Shown piece by piece: positions 1 through 13,692 of a DNA stretch of 64,000 bases (within the stretch, counting starts at the first letter, position 1; each line of letters starts with the position of its first letter). Under the pieces are notes generated by a model. That model was not told the DNA's origin, ran no database searches, and worked only from the letters and a program-made list of their open reading frames with translations. A program made the translations under genes and the position numbers. Origin of the DNA: Diphasiastrum complanatum (taxonomy: Eukaryota; Streptophyta; Lycopodiopsida; Lycopodiales; Lycopodiaceae); the NCBI GenBank assembly GCA_029204225.1, contig CM055106.1:34446361-34510360 (forward strand), in the 5' to 3' direction.

Positions 1-1332
1 AAGGACAAGTGAGTTCTCTCTTAATGCCATTGATCTCACAAAAGTCTCTCATCTTGTTGGAGATATACTCTCCTCCATTATCACATCTTAGAAATTTAAT
101 GCAAGAACTAAGTTGCTTTACCACTAGAGACTTAAACTTTACAAAAGCTTCATATACAAGGCTTTTCTTAGGCAATAATTCAATCCAAGTGTATCTAGTA
201 CAATCATCAATAAAAGTCACATACATTAAAGCTCCTCCATTACTTTCATGAGAAAAAGTATGTACATCCGAATGGATAAGATCTAAAGGTGAGGTAGATC
301 TTGTTAAAGATCTCTTGTAGAAAGTCTTGTGTGACTTTGCAAGGCCACATGCCTCACACACTTTGCCACACTTCTTGAAAGATTTTGGTAGGCCGAGAGT
401 AGCTCCTTTGATGCCATGGATTCCATTGATTGAAGATTAGGATGGCCCAATCTTTTGTGTCAAAGCTCCACTTGAGTCAACTCCTCCCTAACCATATTCA
501 CACTTTCAATAGCCACATTAGCATCCAACTTGAAAACCCTTCCTTGCTTAATGCCACTAGCTATGCACTTATTATTTTTCAAGATGGAACACACTCCATT
601 CTTGAAATGTACATCTAGTCCATTGTCCATTAATTGACCAACACTAAGCAAGTCTTTTGTAATGGATGGAACATACAAAACATTATCAAGATCTATCCTT
701 TTAGATGATCCTAAGCATAATGGAATAGATCATATGCCATCTATCTTGCATTCTTGATCACTAGTTGTGTAGATTGATTTCTTAGAATTATTGCAAGAAA
801 GTAGATAAGAGTAATAATGCTTGTTGAATGACATGTGGGAACTAGCCCCACTATCAATCCACCATGTTTCTTGGCTTGATGTTGGTGTAGGTGCTACCAT
901 CAAGGATGTGTTGAAGCCATCCTCTTCCTTCTCCCCTTGTGCAAGATTGCCTTGATCTTCATTCCCTTGTGCATTCTTCTTCTTATAGCATTCGGAAGCA
1001 AAGTGTCCTTTCTTGGATTCATAAATGTTCTTTAGTGAATCCCAAGCCTCTTTTGATGTGGTACAAGAAGCCACCTCCTTCAAGAGGTCATTGCTTACAT
1101 TTAACTTCAAGCAATGTAGGGCTAATCTAACCCTCTTCTTGTATTTTAGTTGTTCTTGGGGAGCTTGAGGCTCTTCCTCAACTCCTAAGACAATATCAAA
1201 GAGATCATGAACCACTAGTAGTGATTCCATTCTTACTTTCCAAATGGAATAGTTTGTGGAAGTTAGTTTCTCACTAGATTCTAACATATATCCACCCATG
1301 AATGTCATTTTGAATGAAAGCCTATAAGACAC
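1..1332 (-). pseudogene. Ty1/Copia gag-protease-integrase remnant, cut by the window edge
   Basis: Read on the minus strand from 1332 downward, this is a Copia polyprotein. The gag start (about 1332-1020) has the SxxNYSIWKVRMESLL type motif. It then jumps straight into a zinc-knuckle remnant (KKGHFASECYKKK), so the second half of gag is deleted. The protease motif WWIDSGASSHM lies near 850, and the pre-integrase region (LLSVGQLMDNG) is at 460-678. The integrase core, with DLIHSDVHTF, YVTFIDDCTRYTW and FLRCDNGGEYIS type motifs, continues to base 1. Several stops and frameshifts separate the pieces. The element is inactive here and runs off the left edge. Its primer-binding site and LTR lie at 1891-2216. 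Confidence 0.9.
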
Positions 1333-1890
1333 TCAAAGTTCTCTTGATAAGGTGTGATCTAAGATAGATTTCTATCTTTCAAGAAGCTTCTAATCTCGGT
1401 CCAATCAATCCTAGTTCAACTTGGATGATGGTATAATAGATCAACTACAAATATCTTAGCAATTCACTCCACAAAGAAATTGATTCTAGTTCAAATTGGT
1501 TTGATATTCCACACACACTTAAGATCTGAACAAATCAGCCTTAAAGATCTGATCTAATGCTTCAAAATGAATTACTTCAATGACTCAAATCACTATTTGA
1601 TCATTAGCATTTAATAGATTGAACCTAGATCTAGACAATGCACTAAAAACCTTGGATTTTGGACTAGTATGCACTTTTTTTTGGATCAAAAACACTTATG
1701 GAAGTTAATTTGAAGGTTGCTGTACGGTTTCACACGTGTGGACAGTACTTCAGCAGCCCACAAATCAATCTTGACCAAAAACAATGATGTTACTTCTCTC
1801 TTTGAACTCGCCCTCTCAATTAGAACTCAAAAACAACAAATTGTCAATGATTTCTCAAGTACTATTAATCATTTAGGTCATCTTAGACTT

Positions 1891-1903
1891 GGCTTTGATA
1901 CCA
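1891..1903 (-). promoter_or_regulatory. Retrotransposon primer-binding site
   Basis: On the minus strand the sequence reads TGGTATCAAAGCC, one base off the plant initiator-tRNA(Met) binding site TGGTATCAGAGCC. It directly follows an LTR ending in CA and lies upstream of the gag at 1332, as expected for the 5' end of the left-edge Copia element. Confidence 0.8.
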
Positions 1904-2216
1904 TGTCAATTTTTAGAGAAAAAGGACAAATATTGATTGTACTATCAATAGTTAAGAGTTATTAATTGCTTAATCCGAAGATCTATCAAGTTCTAGATGT
2001 TAGATCTTGATCTAGATGCTTTACACTATGATTTAAGCAAGAGCAATGGATCAAATGATCAAACACATGGATGGGCAGCCTCACACGCGTGGAGGACAGT
2101 ACTTGTATGGCCTATTTATAGAGAGTAAAGTAAATTAACTTACAAATGCATTTCACTCATCAAAACTCAAGACAAATGTGGAAATCTCAACAAAACTAGA
2201 ATTTGCCAATGTCACA
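1904..2216 (-). repeat. Probable 5' LTR of the left-edge Copia element
   Basis: The interval begins TGTGACATTGG and ends TTGACA on the minus strand (TG...CA), immediately before the primer-binding site. The outer boundary is inferred from the TG start and from its resemblance to the TGTGAAGA...TTGGCAAATC start of the repeats ending at 48758 and 50280. No second LTR copy is in the window to prove the boundary. Confidence 0.5.
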
Positions 2217-4959
2217 TCAACTTGTTATTGATTTGGTTGATCTCTTTATAGATCAGTACTGTCCAGCAGGCCTCACACGTGTAAAGAGTGCCTAGTCATC
2301 CAGATCCACCAATGGGAAGTTAGTATTAAAGTAGAATCACTGTGTTACTGTAGTGTGGGTCCTATCAGTTGATAAGGATCAGTTGGCCTCGCCACGAGGC
2401 AAGTCGATGGGAAACACGTCCCGCCAACGACAACCTGGGTCATGCATGGGTTGCCTGAGTGAACAACTATAATTTCATTTTGAGAAATACAGTTGCTATG
2501 TGAGCTTGTTGTGGAGAGTGTTTTCTATCTATGCTACTGTGTAGCATGATATGTGTTCCTGTGCAAAGCAAATTCTAAGTTGGTATCAGAGCCGTACAGT
2601 GAGTGTACACAATACAGCATCGCCGTTGAAGAGAGATTCGGGAGAATTGTCTTCTGAGAGTTCGGGGTTTACGGCGGGTTGAAGACGGAAGAAGAAACAC
2701 TGGTGCAGAGAGTTTAGCACATAGAAGCTTGGTCAGCTTGAGACTGTGTGAGGATTCAGAGACAAGGTTTGTCGGCTGAATCAAAACCTCAGCAAATGGA
2801 ATTTTGAAATTCCGAAGCAGACTATTTGGTGTTTGCAGTCAGTGTGCATTCAATCGGACACCGTTTGACAAACGGATTGAAGCATCAGAGTTCTAGCAGT
2901 AGGGCACCCTCAGATCAAGAGGATAGGCCTGTTAGAACACTATGAACTAGAAGTCAAAGAAAGATTTGTGGGAAAAACCTTATGGAGACCAACTAATACC
3001 CATATTGGTTGTTCAGCCGAAAAAGACCTACAAAAGCAGGCGAAGCAACTAGAAGAAATAAAAAGAAAGATCCAAGAAGCTGAGGAGGAAAGGACAAAAC
3101 TTAAAAAATAGATGAGTCAGATCGATCTTGATCAAAAGAAACTCTCTGGAGTAATGATAGTTGAATCCCCTGTTATGAAGCCCAAAGAGATCCAAAAGTA
3201 ACGGATCAAAAGAAAGAGCTACAGAAAATGAAAGATGAAGACATCCGTGAACCTGCAAATAAAGCAAGCTCCTCACCTAGTAAGTAGTGGTCAAAGCTCG
3301 ACATTGCAAGGGTCCAAGGCTACAATTGTAGAACTATCAGTTCCTTCACCTTGTCACCAAGCCTTCATCATGTTTCCTCACCGTTACCAAACCGTCCATC
3401 CAAAACTGTTTCTACCACCAAACTTTTGATGATGAGTCCATCCTCTTGAGACTGATAACCAAGATTTGTGCTACCTATCAGAAAAGTGCATCGACAAGAC
3501 TGGAACTTCAACTGAGAGAAGAACCACAAAAACACCCATAGGCAAATGGAGGATACAGACCTCCCAGAAGAAACCAAAGATGGAATCTGCCAAGAAACCA
3601 AATATGAAACCGTCAATGGCAGATACAATTGACTAAACAAAGAGGCACATGGAAAGCACTCGAGCATGCAAGTTGTGAAGCTGATGGGAGCTCTCCAATT
3701 TTGAGAATGTCAACCACTTGTAGCAATAAGACATTCTAAATCCAATTGCGACAATTTGTGAAAAATAGTTTTTGTGATAAAGACTGGCGACAATAAACAC
3801 TTGGTTTTATGTAAGCGAACGAGGATCTACGCTTTTCCAAGTGACGATCGAAGATGCCAATGCAAAGCGGAGTGACATCGTCCAATATGAGTTGCAGTGG
3901 GTCCTGCAACACATTAGGGTTGGGATGATGCTGGCTGATTCTGACGAATCCCCAAGATACTCGGACAGAGCAACTCAAGAGCACCTCTCCCCTTAGATCG
4001 AGGAGGTCTCTGGGAAGACGAGACTAATGAAGACTGAGAGCCGAGAAATACTAGCCATGAAAGACATGCAAGAACTGTGTAAGCCTCATGGTGAATCCCG
4101 GAAGATGGAATGACCATGTAGGAACTAGTATTAAGCAAATGTAATAAATGCAAGTAGACCCCTCTTAAAGAAAGTAGAGTGAGCCACCTTTTGATGGTGA
4201 CCTCTAGTGGAGAGCAATATTCCACTTGTAATTTGTGAAATGTGGAAATCCCACTAGGATGCCACCTAAGGAGCTCTCTTGCTTATTCTTTGTGAAGAGG
4301 AACTTTTTGCATTGTATCTACTCCATGCTTAATAAGAAGATTTTCCATGCGTTTGATGCTACACTAAGCTCCTTGATCATGATGGTTTTCTTGAGTGATG
4401 CTCCTATGATCATGCCCTTCCATTCATATTGTGTGTGGTTGTGGATTTAGAGTGGATTAGTTTTCTTGCTTTCCTAGTTGTGGATTAGATTTCTTGTTTT
4501 CTTGTGGATTAATGTAGGAGCTAGCATTCAAGTAAACTAAATAGGCTAGAAATGTGGCATGAATCTTGCATATTCTCTAACATTCTAGTTCTTGATGTTC
4601 TTGGGATGTCCTCGAATCAAAAGGCTGGTTAGTTTCTTGATTCTTGGACTTCTAACATGCTGTAGTTTTGTTTCCTGTTTCTTGTCTATGCTTTTCAATC
4701 ATATTTAGAGTAGTTCTGGTTTTGCAAGTAGATCCGAGTAAGATGGAAACTAGACGGAACAATGCCATCGACCTAGTAAAAACTAAAACTATCAACTATG
4801 CTTGCAATGTGCAATAGTGAGATTATTGTCTCCTCTTTGGGTAAGCAATGTTAATAGTCTTCTGTTTTTGAGCCAACATGCCAACCACTGGTTACTGATT
4901 GACAACCCATCCACGTTATGTATGTATCTGAGATGTGCGTCCAGGCCGGACGCGGGCAA

Positions 4960-4960
<1 letters not shown>
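2217..4960. other. Retroelement leader and unrecognised remnants
   Basis: A plus-strand primer-binding site TGGTATCAGAGCC lies at 2581-2593, so another LTR element begins here and its LTR must end just upstream of 2581. About 3030-3430 reads as a lysine/glutamate-rich, stop-riddled stretch that could be decayed gag. I recognise no domain. From 3430 to 4960 I see no coding signal. Confidence 0.45.
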
Positions 4961-4961
<1 letters not shown>

Positions 4962-4998
<37 letters not shown>

Positions 4999-4999
4999 G
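4962..4999. repeat. (GCGTCC)n hexanucleotide microsatellite
   Basis: About six tandem copies of GCGTCC, very CG-rich in an otherwise AT-rich region. It is followed by a short imperfect inverted copy (GGACCCGGACGCGTCC). Confidence 0.9.
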
Positions 5000-5040
5000 G
5001 CGTCCGGACCCGGACGCGTCCACTAGATCTTTAGGTTCTC

Positions 5041-5298
5041 ATGGGAATTACTTACCACTCTTCTGTTGATGGCCAGTCAGAGGTTCTTAATCGGATTCTT
5101 GAGTATTATCTATGTTGTTTTGTGTCCCTTACAAGATGTGATTGGGATCAGCACTTATTCCTCGCTAAATATAGTTATAACAGTTCAATGAGCTTCAGCA
5201 CAGGTGTCTCTCCATTCCTTTTGACACGAAGCTACTCTCCTCTACTCTCAGGTGTACTTGCTCCACCAAAACCCAAGGCCTGCTTATGCATAAAGTAA
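5041..5298 (+). pseudogene. Ty3/Gypsy integrase C-terminal fragment
   Basis: The frame matches the end of a Gypsy integrase core. It carries ITYHSSVDGQSEVLNR (family form YHPQTDGQTEVVNR, including the catalytic Glu), then WDQHLFLAKYSYNSS and TGVSPFLL. Only about 85 codons remain. No reverse transcriptase or upstream integrase is found next to it, so it is a short relic. Confidence 0.8.
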
Positions 5299-5353
5299 AG
5301 TAAATGTAAATGGACATGGCGAATGTAATGAGCCGAGTCCATAACTTGTAGGG

Positions 5354-5773
5354 GTGGCCAGAGCAATAGGGTGGGATATTGATGGAGATGAGGAAGAGGC
5401 AAAAGAAGAAGAAGATGAAAGAGAGGGAGGAACCATAGAGGAGAAGGAAGAGAGTGAGAGTGGGGACGAAGAAGAAGAAGAAGAAGAGGAAGAGGGTGCC
5501 ACATCATTTGTAGGCAATGATGGCAAGTCTGAGGAGATCGAGGGGGAGGGCACAACTGTAGGCAGCGAGGAGTCTGATCCAGCAGTAAGGGTGGTGAGGG
5601 TGGTGTTGGCTTCAGCGAGGGGGGAGGAGGAGGTATTTTCAGCTCATGGCTTGCTTCGTAACGGAGTTAATTGTTCCATTGACAAGTGCTTATTCGTAAA
5701 CAACAAAGTGTCGAGACCCTGCAGTCATCCTCTGACAGGCTGGATGATTATACTACAACGTTTGTGCACGTAG
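5354..5773 (+). other. Glu-rich low-complexity open frame
   Basis: An open stretch of 139 codons dominated by GAR-type codons, with runs of Glu (EEEEEEEEE near 5480-5510). The bias follows from a purine-rich tract (GAAGAAGAG repeats). The opposite strand gives equally long Ser/Leu/Pro frames. It abuts the Gypsy fragment and has no recognisable domain. I regard it as repeat-derived rather than a gene. Confidence 0.4.
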
Positions 5774-7250
5774 ACATGCAAATCTGAATCTGTGTGCAGG
5801 TTCAGATCCTTCAGTAAACAAATTTGACCATTTTCAAGATTCTACTCAAAGGTCAATTTCACACTAGTGTAGATCAAGCCAAAACCAATCTAACTTAATA
5901 AAAATGACTTATGTACATTTTTTCACACGTGGGAATAGACTCCACACGTGTGAGATCCTATCAAGCTCAAATAACTTGAGATCTACAAGATACAACAAGT
6001 TGGAAGTGATATTTTAACATTCTACTAACAGATTAATCAATATGCTAAGAGTAAAACATCAATGACAATACATGTAAACACACAATGAAGTGAATGTAGA
6101 GTATCATTTCACAGAACAAGAAGCCGATATATTTTTGTAGAGCCCAAAAACAAGAAAATAGACACAATGCCTTGCTGCCTGGAACTGAACCACTCTCTTT
6201 CTCTGAGTGAGTCTCTGTGTGCGTATGCCACACCTTTATACTATTAGTAACTCTTATTTTAATCCTATTCTTTTAACCTAATCCTAGACTAGTCAGCAAA
6301 AAGTAAATTGACCTGCAACTAATCTCTAGCTAACTATTCTTTTAGATAGTAGCCAACAAGGACTGGTTTGTACTTGTGATGGAGAAAGTTGGGAGATCAG
6401 AGTTTTAACATGAAGAACATTACTATCATAAAATTCAGATGTGAGGTTTCCCTCTTTCGCTGACTTCTAAGCACACTTTTGCTGTCAGTTAGCAAGCCAA
6501 TTAAGAGTGTATTTTTGTTGCCAATCAAGCACATTTATGAGGCACGATACCTGCGTTGATGAGTGGTTGGTCTGAATCAACACACCTCTGTTGAAAGTCA
6601 CAACAACAAGAGAGATCAATCTTGTTCACAACTAATGGAGAATCTGCACCACCAACGATTCGTAATGAGCATTTGAAGCAAGTTGTCTAGAACCTCACAC
6701 TTTCCAACCAGATCAACACTTTTGCGCAATTCACCTCTAATGTTCGTCAATGCCAGATAGATGAAAGAATGCACAAGTGGTAAAGCAATGCAAGAGGAGG
6801 CTCTCCACATTCATGACTAGACACCTCTTGTGATAAGCTGGTTTTTCTCAATCACACCTCATGTAATGTTTCTTCTCAAAGTTGCTATCTGTATAATGAA
6901 TGTAATCTCAATCGAATGCTTACGATGGTACGTGTGCATGCTTTCAATTATGCATGATGAAGCACTGCTAACAGGTTAGACTAAAGGATGAAGGGATGTA
7001 AAGTGATGCATGAAGGATTGGTAACTGCAAGAAATATGATGATGACAATCTGACTGTCCTAGCTTGTATGGGCCTTTGATGTTTAGAGACACGTACTTGT
7101 TATTTCATATTTACTTGAGTTAACAAGCGTGTAGCTTTGCCGAAGTATTAGAATGTGATGATATGCATGTTGAAAGTTTTGAATCCTATCATTATTAGCA
7201 TGCTAGCTATATCATTGGTATCATTGTATGTGACATGATTTGAAAAAACT
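5774..7250. other. Non-coding repeat-derived stretch
   Basis: No coding signal. Two CACACGTG-type palindromes lie near 5925 and 5943 and resemble those in the LTR-like DNA at 1.7-2.3 kb, suggesting leftover LTR sequence. Below about 7250 the reverse-transcriptase frame of the next Copia remnant fades out. Confidence 0.4.
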
Positions 7251-7254
7251 GTTT

Positions 7255-8197
7255 CCTTGTATTTTTTGGAACCAGGCTTTGGGTGACTTTTTCAGCCCAT
7301 AGAGTGCCTTGTGAATTTTGCATACAAGAGGTGTTGCTTACCCCTCAGTTCGTATCCTTCTGGCTGTGACATAAAAATTTCCTCTTCAAGTGAAAGCGGT
7401 TTGGACATCCATTTGATAGACTTTGAGATCTACTGCAGCTGCAAAGGAGAGTAGTAGTCTGATCGAAGCATGCTTGACAACTGGGCTAAAGGTTTTAGAA
7501 TAGTCCAGATCTGGAATCTGGAAATAGCCTTTGGCAACCAACCTGGCTTTGTGTGGATTCAGTTTGCCTTCAACATCATACTTTCCCTTGAATATCCATT
7601 TGCATGGAATTAGATTTCTATCCTTTGGCAGTTAAGTGACTGTCCATGTTTGATTCTCCATTAGAGAATTGGATTCTGTGTCCATTGCTGCTTTTCAATG
7701 TTCCAGCATCAGGTGTAGACATTGCCTCTGAAACTGTATTTGGTTCCTGCACAAAGTACTAGCCCGTATCATCCATAAATCTAGATGGAGGTTGGAGAGT
7801 CGAAATTTGACTGTTCGACCCTGGGGTTAGAAATTTGTGCAACCTTTTCCTTGGGGTTAAAAAACTTGTCCTCCAGAAAAACTCTGCTTGTGAATGTCTT
7901 TTTTGAGCCCAGATTGTAGAGCTTGTATGCCTTGTGATATGGAGAATAGCCAATAAAAATTGATTTTCTGCTTGTGATGTCCAACTTCTTCTTGATATCT
8001 TCAGAGATCTGAGCATAGGCAATGCATCTAAATACTCTAATACTCTTGAGTGATGGTTTCAATCCTATCCACACCTCATAAGGTATCTTGCCATTCAAGG
8101 CTTTGGTGATAGATCGATTTTGTAAGTAGGCTATTGTATTAACAGCTTCTGCCCAGAATCTCTTTGGAAGTTTGTTTAAATACAGTATTCTTGCCAT
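7255..8197 (-). pseudogene. Ty1/Copia integrase C-terminus to reverse transcriptase N-terminus
   Basis: The minus strand from 8197 carries the Copia integrase tail: LPKRFWAEAVNTIAYLQNRS, PYEVWIGLKPSLKSIRVFRC and KSIFIGYSPYHKAYKLYN. After a divergent linker, the RT start follows at about 7600-7260, with KARLVAKGY, DYSKTFSPVVKH and VYQMDVQTAF type motifs and KIHKALYGLKKSPKAW. Stops and frameshifts interrupt it and the YVDD box is not found, so it is a dead internal fragment. Upstream integrase and gag are missing; the element seems truncated near 8200. Confidence 0.88.
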
Positions 8198-8199
8198 CT

Positions 8200-10651
<2,452 letters not shown>

Positions 10652-11023
10652 GTGCGCGCGCACATGGCTTATGAACCAACATTAGATTTTATGGAACCAA
10701 TTTTGTAAAAAATAGTTTTGGCCTATCATGTTGGCTTCGTTGTAGACTGCCAAGGGATTAAAAAAATAGAATTCCTACAAGATAAGATGGTATTTTGCAT
10801 GTGTAGTAGTATAATTTCTAAACTTCATATCGGCATATATTTTTGCATGGCTAATTGACTCATTAGAAAGTTGAGCATGAAATGGGCTCATAAGGATTGC
10901 CACATAGGATGGCAAACTCCGGCAATGCAAAATACAAAAATAAAATCTTTTTCTGCCTGTAGTTCTGCCCGCACCATATCAACAGTTAAACATTCTATGT
11001 ATAATATAGTCTATGGTTGCTAA

Positions 11024-11025
<2 letters not shown>

Positions 11026-11091
<66 letters not shown>
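11026..11091. repeat. (AT)n microsatellite
   Basis: Uninterrupted AT dinucleotide repeat of about 65 bp. Confidence 0.97.
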
Positions 11092-11093
<2 letters not shown>

Positions 11094-11492
11094 AACTTAC
11101 ATACACTTTTATGCAAGGGTGAGGGGCCCTATGCAACCTCCTCCTCTCACCCATGCGTACACTTTTTTTTACTAGGAGTATGCATGTATGGGTAAAAGGA
11201 TGCATGGCCCTCCTCCCCATGCATACATCTAAGGGGTCGACTCTTAATTCAAATTACCCTTTACCCACACACATAGTGTTTTTAAGGGCAGGTATATACT
11301 TTCATGGTGAAAGGTGTTAAACAAAAGGGACTTTCATTATCAAGGATTTCACTAAATTTGAAGGGCGCTCTAAGGATTTTTTAAATTATCAGACTTTCCA
11401 CAAGAATGGCTGAAATAAAAATGCATTTCTATGAAGGAAAAATCAATTGTGAAGGGCTGGGAAGGCTTCAAAATGCAGGCTTGGTGCACCCA

Positions 11493-11638
<146 letters not shown>

Positions 11639-11639
11639 C

Positions 11640-12590
11640 TTGGAAGTTGGTGGGCCTCTCTCTCTTTCTCTATAGTTCCACTCAAGCCTGCATGGCAAAC
11701 CTACGTGTAATAGCTTAGTTGGCTTGCCACACAAGCCTATGTGGTAGACTGCAACATGCCTACATGGCAGACATCAAGCCTATGTCATGCCTATGTGACC
11801 TGTCGCGCAAGCCTATGATAGGCCTACGTGGCTTGGCAAGTCCCAAGCTTGCGTGGTTTGTCTCATGACATGCCTAAGTGGCTTGCCACATGGTAACTTG
11901 CGAGCCCCAACTCTCTCTCTCTCTCTCTCTCTAGGTCCACCCAAGCCTACATGATAGAGCTTGGTTGGCTTGCCACACAAGCCTATGACAAGCCTATGCG
12001 ATAGCCTGTAATATGCTTGTGTGGTAGACATTACACCTATGCCATGCCTATGTTGCCTGCCACGTAAGCCTATGGTAGGCCTGTGTGGCTTGCCACATGG
12101 CAACTTTTGAGCCCACCTATCTCTCTCTCTCTAGGTCCACTCAAGCCTACGTACAGAGTCCGGTTGGCTTGCCATACAAGCCTATGGTAGGCCTACATGG
12201 CTTGCCACATGGCAAACCTCAAGCTTACATGATTTGCCACGTGGCAAACCTACGTGGCTTGCCATGTGGTAGTGTGCGATAGGCTTGGCAGATAGCAAAC
12301 CACGTAGGCAGAGCTTAATTGGCTTGCCAGCCTATGATGGGCCTATGTGGCTTGCCACGTGGCTAACCCCAAGCCTACATGATTTGCCACATGGCAGCCA
12401 TACGTGACTTGCCATGTGGTAGCCTATGACAGTTTTGGTAGATAGCATGTCTATGTGGCTTGCTACACAAGCCTATGGTAGGCCATGTGGCAAGCCACAC
12501 AAGCCTATGGTAGGCCTATGTGGCTTGCCATGTGGCAAACATGGCAAATCCTAAGCTTGTAGGACTTGCCACGTGATGAACCTTCTACGT
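11640..12590. repeat. Complex minisatellite of GGCTTGCCACATGGCAA type units
   Basis: Short modules such as AAGCCTATGGTAGGCC, TACGTGGCTTGCCA and CACATGGCAAACC recur dozens of times in both direct and inverted sense. A higher-order unit is visible. A CT tract plus AGGTCCACTCAAGCCTA recurs near 11660, 11930 and 12130, each time followed by GGTTGGCTTGCCA and AAGCCTATG. Unit lengths are uneven, roughly 200-270 bp. I see no open frame that fits. Confidence 0.9.
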
Positions 12591-12619
12591 GGCTTTAGAT
12601 GCACTTAGTCTATTTATGA

Positions 12620-13692
12620 AGCTAAGGACACTTCTAGAATTCTCACTCTTAGAAATCAGATTTTTCAAAGCTTTCAAAGAAGTGAGGAGAGTGCATCAAA
12701 TAATGTTCTTAGAGTAAAAGATCTTCATAGGGAGCTTGCTTGTGTTGGTGTCACAATCAATCAAGATGAACTAATACAAGTCATTCTTAATGGCTTAAAA
12801 GAAGACTATGATAATCTTGTTTAATCCTTTGCCATAAAGGAGGAGTTGCCCAATTTGGAGACTCTTCAAGAAATTCTCATCTCTGAAGAAGCAAGGCAAA
12901 GTTACAAACTTTCAAGGATCAACAAACTTGAGCATATGAACAAAGACAAAGCTCTTTTTGTCAAGGACACAAAGGGAGGAGGAAGAATCAGTTTTCTCAA
13001 GCCTTCATCAAAGACAAAACAAAGGACAAGAACAAAGATGGAGAAGAGGATGGCACAACTCATCCTTCTACTTCCAAGACCAAGAAGAAGAAAGTCAAGT
13101 ATTTCCTTTGTGGCAAAAAGGGGCACTATGCCTCTAATTGCTTCAAAAAGAAAAATCAACTCAAAGAAGCAAATCTTTCTAATGAGAAAGAAGAAGACTC
13201 TATTACAAGTGATGGAGAAGGATCCCTCATGGTGTCAAGTTCTTCTTCAACACCCTTCAAGAAGGATGGAGCATGGTACATCGACAGTGGTGCTTCATCA
13301 CATATGTGTTGTTCTAAGAAGTCTTTTGACTCTTTTATACCTTATGAAGGACTTAAAAGATCTATTTATACAGCAAATGATCATGAGTTCTCTATTGAAG
13401 GAATTGGCAATATTCCTTTAAAACCTGCTTCTTCGTAAGTTCTACCACTTTCAAATGTTCTTTTTGTTCCTAAGCTTACAAAGAACTTGATAAGTGTTGG
13501 AAAGTTTCTTGATTGTGGTTGTGATGTAAAATTCAATTTCAATACTTGCATTATTAAGAAAGGTGATGAGATCATAGCTCATGGATCTAGATATGGTGGC
13601 ATCTTCAAGTTAAATCCTTATGAAAATACAATTTTTTGTGAAATTGCTTTAATGTCTAAGGACGAGTTATGGCATAGGAGGCTGGGTCATGC
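12620..13692 (+). pseudogene. Ty1/Copia gag-protease remnant truncated by a Gypsy insertion
   Basis: The late gag helices read across about 12660-12900 (KDLHRELACVGVTI, LIQVILNGLKEDYDNLV, LQEILISEEAR). The zinc knuckle CGKKGHYASNCFKKK follows near 13110-13150. The protease motif AWYIDSGASSHMC is near 13270, and the pre-integrase region ends at ELWHRRLGHA (about 13690). Stops and one frameshift are present. The coding match stops exactly where minus-strand Gypsy sequence begins, so this copy was interrupted or recombined there. Its integrase and RT are absent. Confidence 0.9.

Noticed and set aside
1717-1965. An 82-codon plus-strand frame
   Set aside because: It spans the leader, primer-binding site and LTR end of a minus-strand Copia element.
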